Assembly: GCA_016789005.1 (NCBI GenBank)
Contig: JAEURA010000301.1
Location: 1 to 56,275 of the forward strand
Source: Anaerolineae bacterium
GTDB taxonomy: Bacteria; Chloroflexota; Anaerolineae; Aggregatilineales; Phototrophicaceae
Length of the DNA: 56,275 nucleotides
Reading direction: 5' to 3'
Part shown: in pieces, positions 25,388 to 34,600 of the stretch
Layout: each line of letters begins with the position of its first letter
Numbering within the stretch: the stretch's first letter is position 1
The notes under the pieces: model-generated
What the model was told of the DNA's origin: nothing
Seen by the model: the letters and a program-made list of their open reading frames with translations, nothing else
The model's database searches: none
Position numbers and translations under genes: made by a program

Positions 25388-25419
25388 ATGATTCATTCCG
25401 CAGAATGACTCTGAATCAT
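25388..25419. promoter_or_regulatory. Nested palindrome upstream of the 10-haem cytochrome gene
   Basis: ATGATTCA (25388-25395) and TGAATCAT (25412-25419) are exact inverted repeats enclosing a second pair, CATTC and GAATG. It lies about 170 bases before the start at 25591 and may be a regulator site or a hairpin. The rest of 25420-25590 holds the gene's leader and a strong ribosome site (AAAGGAGAGG). Confidence 0.4.
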
Positions 25420-25590
25420 CCTTTCGACGGACGGTTTTCCGCCGGCAAAGCGTGACAATACCCATCAAGGGATGCTCCGCCACACGAGCAGATCGATTGT
25501 TGAGCGTCCGATCGGCGCGCTGATGCAGGGGGCGTGCCGGAGTGGATGGCACAGAGTTTTGAACAGGTCCGATCCTGAAAGGAGAGGAAC

Positions 25591-27744
25591 ATGAGAAGAA
25601 TTAGTTTAATCGCATTGGCAGGAATTCTGTTTGTGGCAGCCGGATTCCTCATGATGGACCAGTCCCGCGCCGTCGCGCAGGATGCTGGTTCAGAAGCGCC
25701 GCCGTTCCTGGCGGAATATTATGAAGCCTGGGTCAGTTCGCCCCACAACGATACCGAAGCCGAAGCCTTCAACCACTGGAACGAGGAAGCGGAGAAGGTC
25801 GTCGAGGTGGACTGCGCCAAGTGCCACTCGACCCCCGGCTACCGCGATTTCGTGGGCGCCGACGGCTCTGCCTTCGGGTCTGTGGAAGTCGCGCCGCCGA
25901 TCGGCACGACCGTCACCTGCGACGCCTGCCATGCTCCTACGGCGACGCAGCTGACCTCGGTCGTCTTCCCGTCCGGCGCGGAAGTCGGCGAAACCGGCGA
26001 CTCGGCACGCTGCATGGTCTGCCATCAGGGGCGCGCCTCGACGGACAGCCTCAACACCCGTCTGACCGACCTCGGTATGCTGGAAGACCTCGATGCGCCG
26101 AACGCTGAAGCCCGCTTCATGAATATCCACTACTATGCGGCAGCAGCGACGCTCTATGGCGGCGCGGCGCGCGGTGGTTATCAGTATGAAGGGCAGATCT
26201 ACATGGGGCGGAACGCGCACGTCGAGGGCTACACGACCTGCGCCGACTGCCATAACCCGCACACGCTGGAGATCAAGCTCGAGCAGTGCGCTGAATGCCA
26301 CGAAGACGTTGAGGATGTCGAAGACCTGCGCGATATTCGCATGCAAGGCTCCGGCTCCGACTTCGACGGCGACGAAGATGACGGCGAAGGCATCGCGGGC
26401 GAGATCGAAGGCATGCAGGAACTCCTGATGCAGGCGATCCAGTCCTACGCGACCGAAGTTGCCGGCGCAGCTATCGCCTACGACGCGCATCGCTATCCGT
26501 ACTTCCTGCTCGATGCCAACGGCAACGGCGAGGCGGACGCTGAAGAGGCGGACGCTTACAACGCCTACACCGCGCGGCTGCTGCAGGCGGCGTACAACTA
26601 CCAGGTGTCGGTCAAGGACCCCGGCGCGTATGCCCACAACCCGCAGTACATCCTCGAACTGCTGTACGACAGCCTGTCCTCGCTGAACGAAGCGCTGGCG
26701 GAGCCGGTCGATACGACGTTCGTGGTCCGCGATGCGCCGATGCACTTCAACCCCACGCGCGAAGCTTTCCGCCACTGGGACGAGGACGGCGAAGTTCCTG
26801 GGACGTGCGCCCGCTGCCACACGGCGGATGGTCTGCCGGTCTGGCTGAAGAACAACGCCAACATCGCCGAGCCGGTGAGCCAGGGTCTGGAATGCACGAC
26901 CTGCCACACCAGCCTGACGGACTTCACGGTGCACGAACTGGCGACGGTGGCATTCCCCAGCGGCGCGCGGCTCGCTTTCGAAGAGAACGACGAGAGCAAT
27001 CTGTGCCTCGCCTGCCATCAGGGGCGTGAATCGACGGTCAGCGTCAACAACGCTATCCGGGGCGCCGGCGTCGGCGACGACGAGGTCAGCGAGCGGCTGA
27101 CGTTCCGCAACGTCCACTACTTCGCTGCAGGCGCGTCGATCTTCGGCGCGGAGGCGCAGGGGGCGTATCAGTTTGCCGACAAGGAATACAACGGTCGCAA
27201 CCTGCACGCCGAAGACGCCCCGAACACCTGCACTGGCTGCCATCGCCCGCATGAGGGATCGATCCGGCTCAACCAGTGCGACGACTGCCATGAAGAAGAA
27301 CTGGAAGTCGAAGAAGACGTGCTGTCTATCCGTATGCTGGAAGATGTCGAGCTGATCGACTTCAACGGCAACGGCGACGCCGAAGAACCGATCCGCGACG
27401 AAATCATGGCGCTGGAAGACGCGCTGTTCGCGGCGATCCAGGCGTATGCGACGGAGACGGCGGGCACGGCGATTGCCTACAACTCGCACTCACACCCGTA
27501 CTTCTTCATCGACACCAACGGCAACGGCGAGGCGGACGCTGAGGAAAGCGTCGGCGACAACCGCTTTGCCTCGTGGACGCCCAACCTGCTGCGCGCTGCT
27601 TACAACTACCAGTACGCGCAGAAGGATCCAGGCGACTTCGCCCACAACCCGCACTACATCCTGCAGGTGCTCTACGACAGCATCGAAGCCGTCGGCGGTG
27701 ACGTGTCCGCGTACACCCGCCCGCCGGTCGAAGCAGGAGAATAG
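25591..27744 (+). CDS. 10-haem cytochrome c with internal duplication and EF-hand-like acidic loops
   Basis: 717 residues with a signal peptide (ISLIALAGILFVAAGFLMM) and no second membrane helix, so probably periplasmic or released. The protein is a tandem duplication. Half one (about 35-370) has CAKCH, CDACH, CMVCH, CADCH, CAECH; half two (about 375-705) has CARCH, CTTCH, CLACH, CTGCH, CDDCH. Both halves share matching motifs: VVFPSGA/VAFPSGA, CMVCHQGRAST/CLACHQGREST, NIHYYAA/NVHYFAA and AHNPQYILELLYDS/AHNPHYILQVLYDS. Each half also carries Asp-rich loops (DANGNGEADAEE and DTNGNGEADAEE) like EF-hand calcium sites. The strong ribosome site AAAGGAGAGGAAC suggests high expression. A soluble electron carrier or redox enzyme is likely; the substrate is unknown. 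Confidence 0.92.
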   Translation: MRRISLIALAGILFVAAGFLMMDQSRAVAQDAGSEAPPFLAEYYEAWVSSPHNDTEAEAFNHWNEEAEKVVEVDCAKCHSTPGYRDFVGADGSAFGSVEVAPPIGTTVTCDACHAPTATQLTSVVFPSGAEVGETGDSARCMVCHQGRASTDSLNTRLTDLGMLEDLDAPNAEARFMNIHYYAAAATLYGGAARGGYQYEGQIYMGRNAHVEGYTTCADCHNPHTLEIKLEQCAECHEDVEDVEDLRDIRMQGSGSDFDGDEDDGEGIAGEIEGMQELLMQAIQSYATEVAGAAIAYDAHRYPYFLLDANGNGEADAEEADAYNAYTARLLQAAYNYQVSVKDPGAYAHNPQYILELLYDSLSSLNEALAEPVDTTFVVRDAPMHFNPTREAFRHWDEDGEVPGTCARCHTADGLPVWLKNNANIAEPVSQGLECTTCHTSLTDFTVHELATVAFPSGARLAFEENDESNLCLACHQGRESTVSVNNAIRGAGVGDDEVSERLTFRNVHYFAAGASIFGAEAQGAYQFADKEYNGRNLHAEDAPNTCTGCHRPHEGSIRLNQCDDCHEEELEVEEDVLSIRMLEDVELIDFNGNGDAEEPIRDEIMALEDALFAAIQAYATETAGTAIAYNSHSHPYFFIDTNGNGEADAEESVGDNRFASWTPNLLRAAYNYQYAQKDPGDFAHNPHYILQVLYDSIEAVGGDVSAYTRPPVEAGE

Positions 27745-27800
27745 TTCAGCATCACAGAATCAACCGGTCTCCTGCCCTGTGCGGGGGACCGGCGCACAGC

Positions 27801-27837
27801 CAAACACGGTCGGGCTTCCTGCACCCGACCGTGTTTG
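27801..27837. terminator. Strong hairpin between convergent genes
   Basis: CAAACACGGTCGGG (27801-27814) and CCCGACCGTGTTTG (27824-27837) form a perfect 14-bp stem with a 9-base loop, between the 10-haem gene (stop 27744) and the convergent TIR-UDG gene (stop 27865). There is no long T-run. A weaker hairpin (CCGGTC...GACCGG) lies just before it. Probably a bidirectional transcription stop. Confidence 0.7.
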
Positions 27838-27864
27838 ATTCCAGCGCTCATTGATACAGGGGTT

Positions 27865-28956
27865 TCACACGAAGGCGCGAAGCTGCTCGAAGTCCTTCTT
27901 GAGCACCGCGCGCTGGCTCGACTGGTACAGCGCCACCGCCGGGTGATACATCGGCACGATGTGAATCTCGCCGTGCGGCATTCGCGCCGCCAGCACCCTG
28001 CCGTGCAGATCGCCGATTCGCCCGCGTTTTTCCGGCAGGTCGAGCTTTTTGACGAGGTACTGCACGGCGAAACGCCCCAGCGGCACGATCACCTTTGGCT
28101 CGATGACGGCGAGCAGCCGATCCACATAGGGCGCGTAGAAGGCGATCTCCTCCGGCGTCGGGTCGCGGCTCTCCGGCGGATGATCCAGCAGCAGGTTGGT
28201 GATGAACACCGAGTCCCGCTTCAGCCCGATCTCCGCCAGCAGCTCATTCAGCACCTCGCCGGAGGGTCCGACGAAGACTCTGCCCTCGGCGGCTTCGTAT
28301 TTGCCCGGCGCTTCGCCGATGAAGACGATCCCGGCATCCGGGCTGCCGTCGCCCAGGACGGGGAATAGCTTGTTGGCGACGCGGTGGGCGTAGAGAGGTG
28401 AGGCGACGGCGTTCAGCAGATCGGCTTGCAGCGCCTTGATCTGCGCCGCTTTCTGCCGAACCTGCGCCGCGTCCGCTTTCGGCTTGATCGGTCGCTCGCT
28501 GAGGTTGGCGCGGATGACCGCGACGATCTGCTCGACATCCTGGGTGAAGCGGGCGTGAGTCAGCTCGACCGCCTGCCGCCGGGCGATTCCCGCCACATCC
28601 TCCGGCAGATCCGCCGGGTGGGGCATCTTCGCGCCGCCCACCAGCAGCGGGATCACCCGCTTGTTGGCGCGCAGGGCAGAGGCGATCTCGATGCGCACGA
28701 AGTCGTTCCACTGGTGCAGCCGGCGCTCTCCCGCGCCGTCGGTCAGAGTCGCCCACTGCGCACCGATGACCGCCAGGCAGACATCGCAGGCGGTGACGGC
28801 GCGCTCCAGGGCGTCGACGAAGTCTGCGCCCGGCTCGATGCTGGCGACATCCATGAAGATGTCTTCAGCGCGGAAATGTTTGAGGAGGTGGTCGTACAGG
28901 CGTCCGACATGCCCTTCGCTGTCCTGCCGCCTGTAAGAGATGAAAATGCGGGTCAC
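27865..28956 (-). CDS. TIR domain fused to a uracil-DNA glycosylase (family 4/5-like) domain
   Basis: 363 residues from a GTG at 28956 that overlaps the upstream receiver gene by four bases (GTGA). Residues 1-150 are a TIR domain: TRIFISYRRQDSEGH, IFMDVASIEPG, and Glu90 in DFVRIEIASAL at the place of the NADase catalytic glutamate. After a short helical linker (about 160-185), residues 185-363 match the UDG superfamily: GEAPGKYEAAEGRVFVGPSG (214-233), FITNLLLDHPPESRDPTPEE, and MYHPAVALY (336-344). Family 4 enzymes normally hold a [4Fe-4S] cluster by four cysteines; here the region contains none, and the only cysteines (57 and 60) are in the TIR domain. The fusion suggests a cytosolic effector coupling NAD+ cleavage to recognition of uracil-containing or altered DNA. 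That role is inference; the domains are clear. Confidence 0.88.
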   Translation of the reverse strand: MTRIFISYRRQDSEGHVGRLYDHLLKHFRAEDIFMDVASIEPGADFVDALERAVTACDVCLAVIGAQWATLTDGAGERRLHQWNDFVRIEIASALRANKRVIPLLVGGAKMPHPADLPEDVAGIARRQAVELTHARFTQDVEQIVAVIRANLSERPIKPKADAAQVRQKAAQIKALQADLLNAVASPLYAHRVANKLFPVLGDGSPDAGIVFIGEAPGKYEAAEGRVFVGPSGEVLNELLAEIGLKRDSVFITNLLLDHPPESRDPTPEEIAFYAPYVDRLLAVIEPKVIVPLGRFAVQYLVKKLDLPEKRGRIGDLHGRVLAARMPHGEIHIVPMYHPAVALYQSSQRAVLKKDFEQLRAFV

Positions 28957-29426
28957 CGAATGCCTTTGACATGTCTGCGTCCCCTGTGGCTGGGACGCGC
29001 GCCGTTCGTGGGGGGAGCGGTCATCCGGGGGACACTGAGCTTCTGAAAGAGGGCTTGCAGCTCGCTCGGATCAGGGAGCGGCTTGTAGATCACGACATTG
29101 GCGCCGGACTTTTCCAGCATCGCCGCTTCATCATCGGCGCTCAGGCGGTAGGCAGTCATCAGGATGATGGGGATCTGCCCCATCAGCGGACTCTGCCGCA
29201 GTCGTTCGCACACCTTGTCGCCCTGAATCGTCCCCGGCAGGCGGATGTCGATCAACGCGAAGTCGGGGCGATGCGCTTGTATGCGGTTGAAATCCAGATC
29301 ATCTATCCAGTGTACGGCTTCCTCTCCGTTGAGAAAGGCGACTCCTTCGTGAGTCAGCGCCTCCGTCATGATCAGAAGCAGTTCGTACAGATCTGGCTCA
29401 TCTTCAACAATCATCCAGGTGGACAT
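28953..29426 (-). CDS. Stand-alone response regulator receiver protein
   Basis: 157 residues. It has the acidic pocket in VEDEPDL, phospho-acceptor Asp60 in ALIDIRLPG, the conserved Thr in ILMTAYR and Lys in VIYKPLPDP, and a short basic tail (about 130-157) with no output domain. Such single-domain receivers act by binding partners. Its stop codon overlaps the GTG start of the TIR-UDG gene, so the two are made together, and the receiver may gate that effector; this is inferred from gene order. No histidine kinase is adjacent. A 202-base gap upstream (29427-29628) holds a GC-rich inverted repeat (GGCGAGCCGGCGGCTCGCC near 29580). Confidence 0.9.
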   Translation of the reverse strand: MSTWMIVEDEPDLYELLLIMTEALTHEGVAFLNGEEAVHWIDDLDFNRIQAHRPDFALIDIRLPGTIQGDKVCERLRQSPLMGQIPIILMTAYRLSADDEAAMLEKSGANVVIYKPLPDPSELQALFQKLSVPRMTAPPTNGARPSHRGRRHVKGIR

Positions 29427-29628
29427 CTACGCCGATCCTCACTGTACGCGGCGACTATGCTGCCAGCAATGAACAGCCGCTCTCATGCTGTCTTACCATA
29501 GTACCGCAAGTTTGAGATGTGTGGAACTCATGTTTGGAAAATCGTCCGCGGGGTCTGCCTTACCAAGCATTGGCTTTAAGGGCGAGCCGGCGGCTCGCCT
29601 CGTTGATGCGATGCGAGATCCCACCAAT

Positions 29629-31443
29629 TCAGAAGCGCGCGCGGGGTCCGATCACCCTGCCGCCCAGTGAAATGACCGGCTGGTCGAACGGCGTCCCCCA
29701 GCGCGTCCAGTTGAGCGCATGCGAGTAAAAATCGGTGGGGAACGCCAGCAGCCGTGCGCGCAGCACGTCCGGCATGAACAGGAGCGGGTTGATGATGGTA
29801 TGGAAGCTCGGATACGGGTAGCGGATCTCGACGTGGACGTGCGGCGAGAAGGCGACGCTGCTGGCAATCGTGCCGATCACCGTATCAGGGTTCACATCCA
29901 TCCCCGGCGGCACGCGCGGCGTTTCGGCGTGCAGATGCCCGAAGATGATCAGGTAGTCGCCGACGCGAATATCGACGCGGCGCGGCGAGAACTTAAGACC
30001 GGGACGCAGCACTGTGCCATGTACGCCGGCGCGGACCGGCACGCGGGTCCCCGGCGAGACGCCGAAATCGAAGCCGCCGTGAAGTCCCTGACAGTAGCCG
30101 TCGTAATTCCACGCCTTGCCGTGCCGGTAGGCGAAATTGGTATTGCCGTAATACTGCACCCACTCGATCTGGCTGCTTTCCACCGGCAGCAGCTGAAACA
30201 TCAGGTCGCGCAGCGGCAACGTGTTGACATCGTAGGGCAGATCAACCTGGTCGATGCGGATCGGCGTGACGGTGAACACTGGTTCGCCGCTGCCGTTCGA
30301 ACCGCTGGGCGGCGGCGGGATCAGCGTGGCGCGGTCGCGCATATAGATGCTGCGCTCGTCGATGGTCTTCTCGGCGGACCAGCCGTCGCGGTGACGCCAC
30401 CAGACGAACTTGTCCGCCTCGGTCCGCGACTGGGCATCCACTTCGATGTAGGCGCCCGGCTGAAGGGTGTACAGACGTCGGGCATTGATGCGCGGGTTGG
30501 TGCGCACGCCCAGCGGTCCGTTCATGATCACGAAGGTGCGCGTCTGCGCCGGCTTGAACGCCGCCGCCAGGGCGTTCGCCTGCACCGTCAGCGACGGATC
30601 ATACTCCACCGTCCAGGGGAAGCTGATGCCTTCCCCGGCGGCAGCGGCGTCCGGCGCGACGAAAATGCCGAAGGCGTCGGATTCGCGCCAGACCTCGACT
30701 TCTTCCTTGAGCGCGCCGGCAGCCTGCTCCAGCGCCACGTCGAAGGCGTAGAAGGGCAGCGACAGCTCGCGCGCCAGATTGTAGTCGAGATAGGCTTTGG
30801 CGCGCTCCAGCGCCGTCCCTCCGGCAACCGAGATGAGCGTCATGCAGCCGAGGGTATACAGCCGGCGGGCAAATAACTCGCGGTCTTCTTCCGGCGTCAC
30901 CTCGGTGCAGGAGGCGATGCCCATGCTGACCAGGGCATTGGGGTCGATATTCAGGATCGTCCCGCCCATCTCGCTGACGAAGGTCATAAACGCCCGGCTG
31001 TCATCGGGGGTGATCGGCGGGCGCAGCGAGAAGCGGCTGCCCATCTCCCATGCCAGCAGCGCCGGATGTTCGCGCAGCGCGCTGACGATCATCTCGACGG
31101 CGGGCAGCAGGTGTTCGCGATAACGTCGGGCGGTGAAATAGTCCAGGGCAGCGCTCGCCGCCGCGCCCGGCTGGAAGACATCGCCCCGCCCATCCGACAG
31201 GGTCAGGATGGCGTCACAGCCAAACTCGTACAGCAGGTCGAGCGCCAGCGCCGTCCGGCGCACGCTCTCCGCCGGGTCAATGTCGCGATGAAACGCGAAC
31301 AGCCGCACCCGTCGTATGCCCAGGGGATGCAGGGTTTCGATCTGGCGCGCCTGCAGCACCTCCGGGTCCTTGACCTGCCGGGTCATGTCGCTGTAGAGAA
31401 AGTCTGGCAGGTTGACGCCCGCCGCCCATGATGGATATGTCAT
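29629..31443 (-). CDS. Glycoside-hydrolase-like TIM barrel fused to an M23 (LytM-type) peptidase domain
   Basis: 604 residues. Residues about 1-300 look like a (beta/alpha)8 glycosidase-type barrel (GVNLPDFLY..., HPALLAWEMGSRFSL, LSLPFYAFDVALEQA). A middle region about 310-400 is beta-rich and may be an SH3-like cell-wall-binding part. The last 200 residues carry M23 motifs: GLHGGFDFG (HxxxD), GDYLIIFGHLH, and SPHVHVEIRYP (HxH), so zinc ligands are present. M23 enzymes cut peptidoglycan cross-bridges or act as division regulators. No signal peptide is visible, which is odd for a wall enzyme; it may be exported by another route or act inside the cell. It is transcribed towards the receiver/TIR-UDG pair but ends 202 bases before it. 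Confidence 0.75.
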   Translation of the reverse strand: MTYPSWAAGVNLPDFLYSDMTRQVKDPEVLQARQIETLHPLGIRRVRLFAFHRDIDPAESVRRTALALDLLYEFGCDAILTLSDGRGDVFQPGAAASAALDYFTARRYREHLLPAVEMIVSALREHPALLAWEMGSRFSLRPPITPDDSRAFMTFVSEMGGTILNIDPNALVSMGIASCTEVTPEEDRELFARRLYTLGCMTLISVAGGTALERAKAYLDYNLARELSLPFYAFDVALEQAAGALKEEVEVWRESDAFGIFVAPDAAAAGEGISFPWTVEYDPSLTVQANALAAAFKPAQTRTFVIMNGPLGVRTNPRINARRLYTLQPGAYIEVDAQSRTEADKFVWWRHRDGWSAEKTIDERSIYMRDRATLIPPPPSGSNGSGEPVFTVTPIRIDQVDLPYDVNTLPLRDLMFQLLPVESSQIEWVQYYGNTNFAYRHGKAWNYDGYCQGLHGGFDFGVSPGTRVPVRAGVHGTVLRPGLKFSPRRVDIRVGDYLIIFGHLHAETPRVPPGMDVNPDTVIGTIASSVAFSPHVHVEIRYPYPSFHTIINPLLFMPDVLRARLLAFPTDFYSHALNWTRWGTPFDQPVISLGGRVIGPRARF

Positions 31444-31675
31444 GATTCCAACATTGTTTTAATAGCATCGGTCGGGTTGGTTTATTTCGTTAACACAGGT
31501 ATTCCAAATCATAAACTTTGCGGAATTTGCGCGACTTTCGCCTTGAGTCACGCTATGATAATAACACAACGTCATGAAAGATTAAAGCCGCGCGCCCCAC
31601 TCTGATGCCTCTTTGATGTACGCGGTTTTTGTGGTCAAAACAAACGCGACTCACAAACAGACGCATCATCGACGC

Positions 31676-34600
31676 ATGGGGACAACTTTGAACTCTCAAG
31701 GGTCTCTATTTTTGAGTTACCGAAGCAGCGAGATCGACTTCGCGCTTCAGCTGGCAGCTGATCTGAAGAACGCCGGCATCGCCGTGTGGATGGATCGCTA
31801 CGATTTGCGCCTGGGGGAAAACTGGGTCCTCGGTCTTCAGGCGGCGGTGGACCGCGCCACCGGCATGATCTGCATTATGAGTCAGGACTACGTCGCCTCT
31901 CGCTACACCCGCCGCGAAATGACCCGCGCCATGACGCGCGGCATCAATCTGCTTCCCCTGCTGATTCAGGATGTGCCGGCATCCGACTGGCCCTTCGAGT
32001 TACAGGACATCCACTACCAGGACTTTCGCAACTGGCGGAATCCTGAAATCTACAACCAGCAGTTCACTCAGCTGGTCGAACGCCTGCATTCCGATGTGTA
32101 TGGCGGCGGCGCAATTCCCGACCCGGAGGCGCAGTATCTCAACTGCCTGGTCGCCGAACTGGAGACCCGCAAAGGCGTCCTGGAACAGGTGGACTCCTCC
32201 AGCGGCGTCGAAGCCCGGGCGCTGGACCCCGCGACGGATGCCCCCGGCTTCATGGGGCACTGGTCGGAAAACGCGACCTTCGCGCTGGTCGACGAACGCA
32301 GCGAAGCCGTGATCTATCCGCATCACCCGCACGACGACGTTGAGGAGGAGAGCGAACTCTACGGCATCGACGCGGTCTTCACGCGCTATCCCCGCTTCGT
32401 CATCGTCGGGGCAGCAGGCTCCGGCAAGACGATGACTCTGCTGTCGCTGGCGCTGAAATCGGCGCGCGAGCGGCTGTCGACGCCGGAAAGAAAGCCGCTG
32501 CCCTTCTTCGTCAAGCTGGCGACCTGGAAGGACCAGCCCACCGCCGAAGCCTTCTTCGCCTCGCGCTGGAGTCTGGGCGGCGATGTGATCGGACGGATGA
32601 AGCGGGGTGAAGTCATCCTGTTCTGCGACGGCTTGAACGAGATGAGCGAAAACGGGGCGGACAAGATCGCCCTGCTGCGCGCCTGGCTGCACGGCGAGCG
32701 CGCGCCAAAACGCGCCGTCTTCACCTGCCGCGACGACCGCTACAGCGAAATCGACCTGGGCTTGCCGGGCGTACAGCCGCACGCGCTCGACGACGAGCGC
32801 ATCCGCAGCTACGTCATGGGCGTGCTCGGCAAAACCAGCGGCAGCGTCCTGCTGCGGCGCATCATTCCCCAGGGCAAACCGCACGACGTGCAGGACGAGG
32901 GCGCGCGGCAGCTCTTCCGCATGGCGCGCAGCCCGTTCTATCTGAGCGCCCTGACTCTGATCCACTCGACCGCTCCCGACGGCGAGCTGCCGCGTAATAT
33001 GGGAGCGCTCGCATGCCGTCTCGTCGAGGTGCTGTGGGCGCGCGCGCAGAGCAAGGACATTCCGGGCGGCATCCCCTTCGAAAGCGTGCGGCGCGGGCTG
33101 GAAACGCTGGCGTTCGACATGGCGCAGAGCGGCAGGCGCGTCTATCTGCCGATCGGACTGGCGGAGGCGCACCTGCACAGCGCCGAAGCCCTGCGGGTCG
33201 CCGTCAACGCCGGGCTGCTGGACCGCGACAACGGCTCGGTGCGCTTCCATCACCAGCTGGTGCAGGACTACTTCGCCGCGCGCGAGATGGAGCGGCTGGG
33301 AGTCGAAGCGCATCTGCCGCCGCCGCGCTATGACGCCAACGGCGCGCGCATGGCGACTGCCTGGGATCGCGCGGTGATCGCCCTGATGGGCTGCACGCAC
33401 AACCCCAACGGGCTGATCCGGCGGGTGCTGCAAATCGACGCCGAACTCGCCGCGAGCTGCCTTGCCAGCGGCATCGCCGTGCACGAAGACATCCGCGCCG
33501 AGGTGATCATCGCCCTGACCAATCAAGTGGCGCTGAATGGGCGCTCGCTGATCTACGCCGCGCGGTCGCTGATGAGCTTCGAGCCTGAGGCGGCGCTGCC
33601 CCTGCTCTTCAACGCCATGCGCAGCGGCGAATGGTCCACCCGCCACGAAGCGGCGCTGATCGTGCGGACGATGCACCTGCCGGTGCGGCGCTCGCTGGTG
33701 CGGGCACTGGATCAGCGCACGCCGCTCAACAGCCTGGCAATTGCCGCCCGCATCCGCAAGATCGGCGAGGCGGCGCTGCCGACCCTGCTGGTGCTGCTGC
33801 GTCACCCGCACTGGTACGCCCGCCGCAGCGCCGCCTGGGCGCTGGGCGAATTGGGCGACCGCGCCGCCATGCCCGATCTGATCGAAGCGCTCGGCGACCA
33901 CCGCAGCGAAGTCGGGGCGGAAGCGGCGGAAGCCATCGGCTTGATCGGCGATGCGCAGGGTCTTGAAGCGCTGTACATGCTGGCGCGGCTGCAAACGGGA
34001 TTAGGCAGGCGTTCGCGCCTGGGAAAAGCGGCGGTGAGCGGACTGGTCCACCTGGGGGATGCCGCCGTGCCTTATCTGGTGAAGCTGATGGGGGTGGATA
34101 GCACCCCGGAAGCGCGGCGGCTGGTGGGCTATTTCTGGAGAGAGATTGACTCGGAAGACGCACTGCCTACGCTGCTTGAGTTATCCTACCACGAGGACCT
34201 GGAAGTTCGCGCCGCTGCGCTAGAGGCGCTGGGGGCGTTCACAGAGGACATGAGAGCTGTGAAAAGATTGATCGAGGCGTTGAAAGAGATGGATTTTTTG
34301 AAACGTTTGAAGCGCCGCATCAGCGACATCGCCGCCGAAAAGCTGGAAGAATCCGGCGTCAACTCGGCGGAACGTGCGGCACAGCGCTGGCGTGCTGGAC
34401 AGCAGCGCGACCCGAAGAGGCTGGCGGCGGGCAGCAGCGCCAACCGCGTCAAGGACCGGCTCAAGCGCGACACGGATGAGAAAAACGCCGTGCCTGCGCT
34501 GGCGCTGGCGGCGGCCGGCGCTTCCAGCGGCGGCATCAGCGAACCGGATTTCCTGCGGGATACCGACGCCCTCGTCCCGGCGTCCGCCGCCACCAGGGGC

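Noticed and set aside
27865..28956. Reading the glycosylase half as an ordinary family 4 DNA-repair enzyme
   Set aside because: All four cluster cysteines are missing and a TIR domain is attached, so a plain repair label would mislead.
32000..33994. Minus-strand frame of 664 codons opposite the TIR-NACHT gene
   Set aside because: Composition typical of antisense GC-rich DNA; the plus strand has Walker motifs and HEAT repeats.
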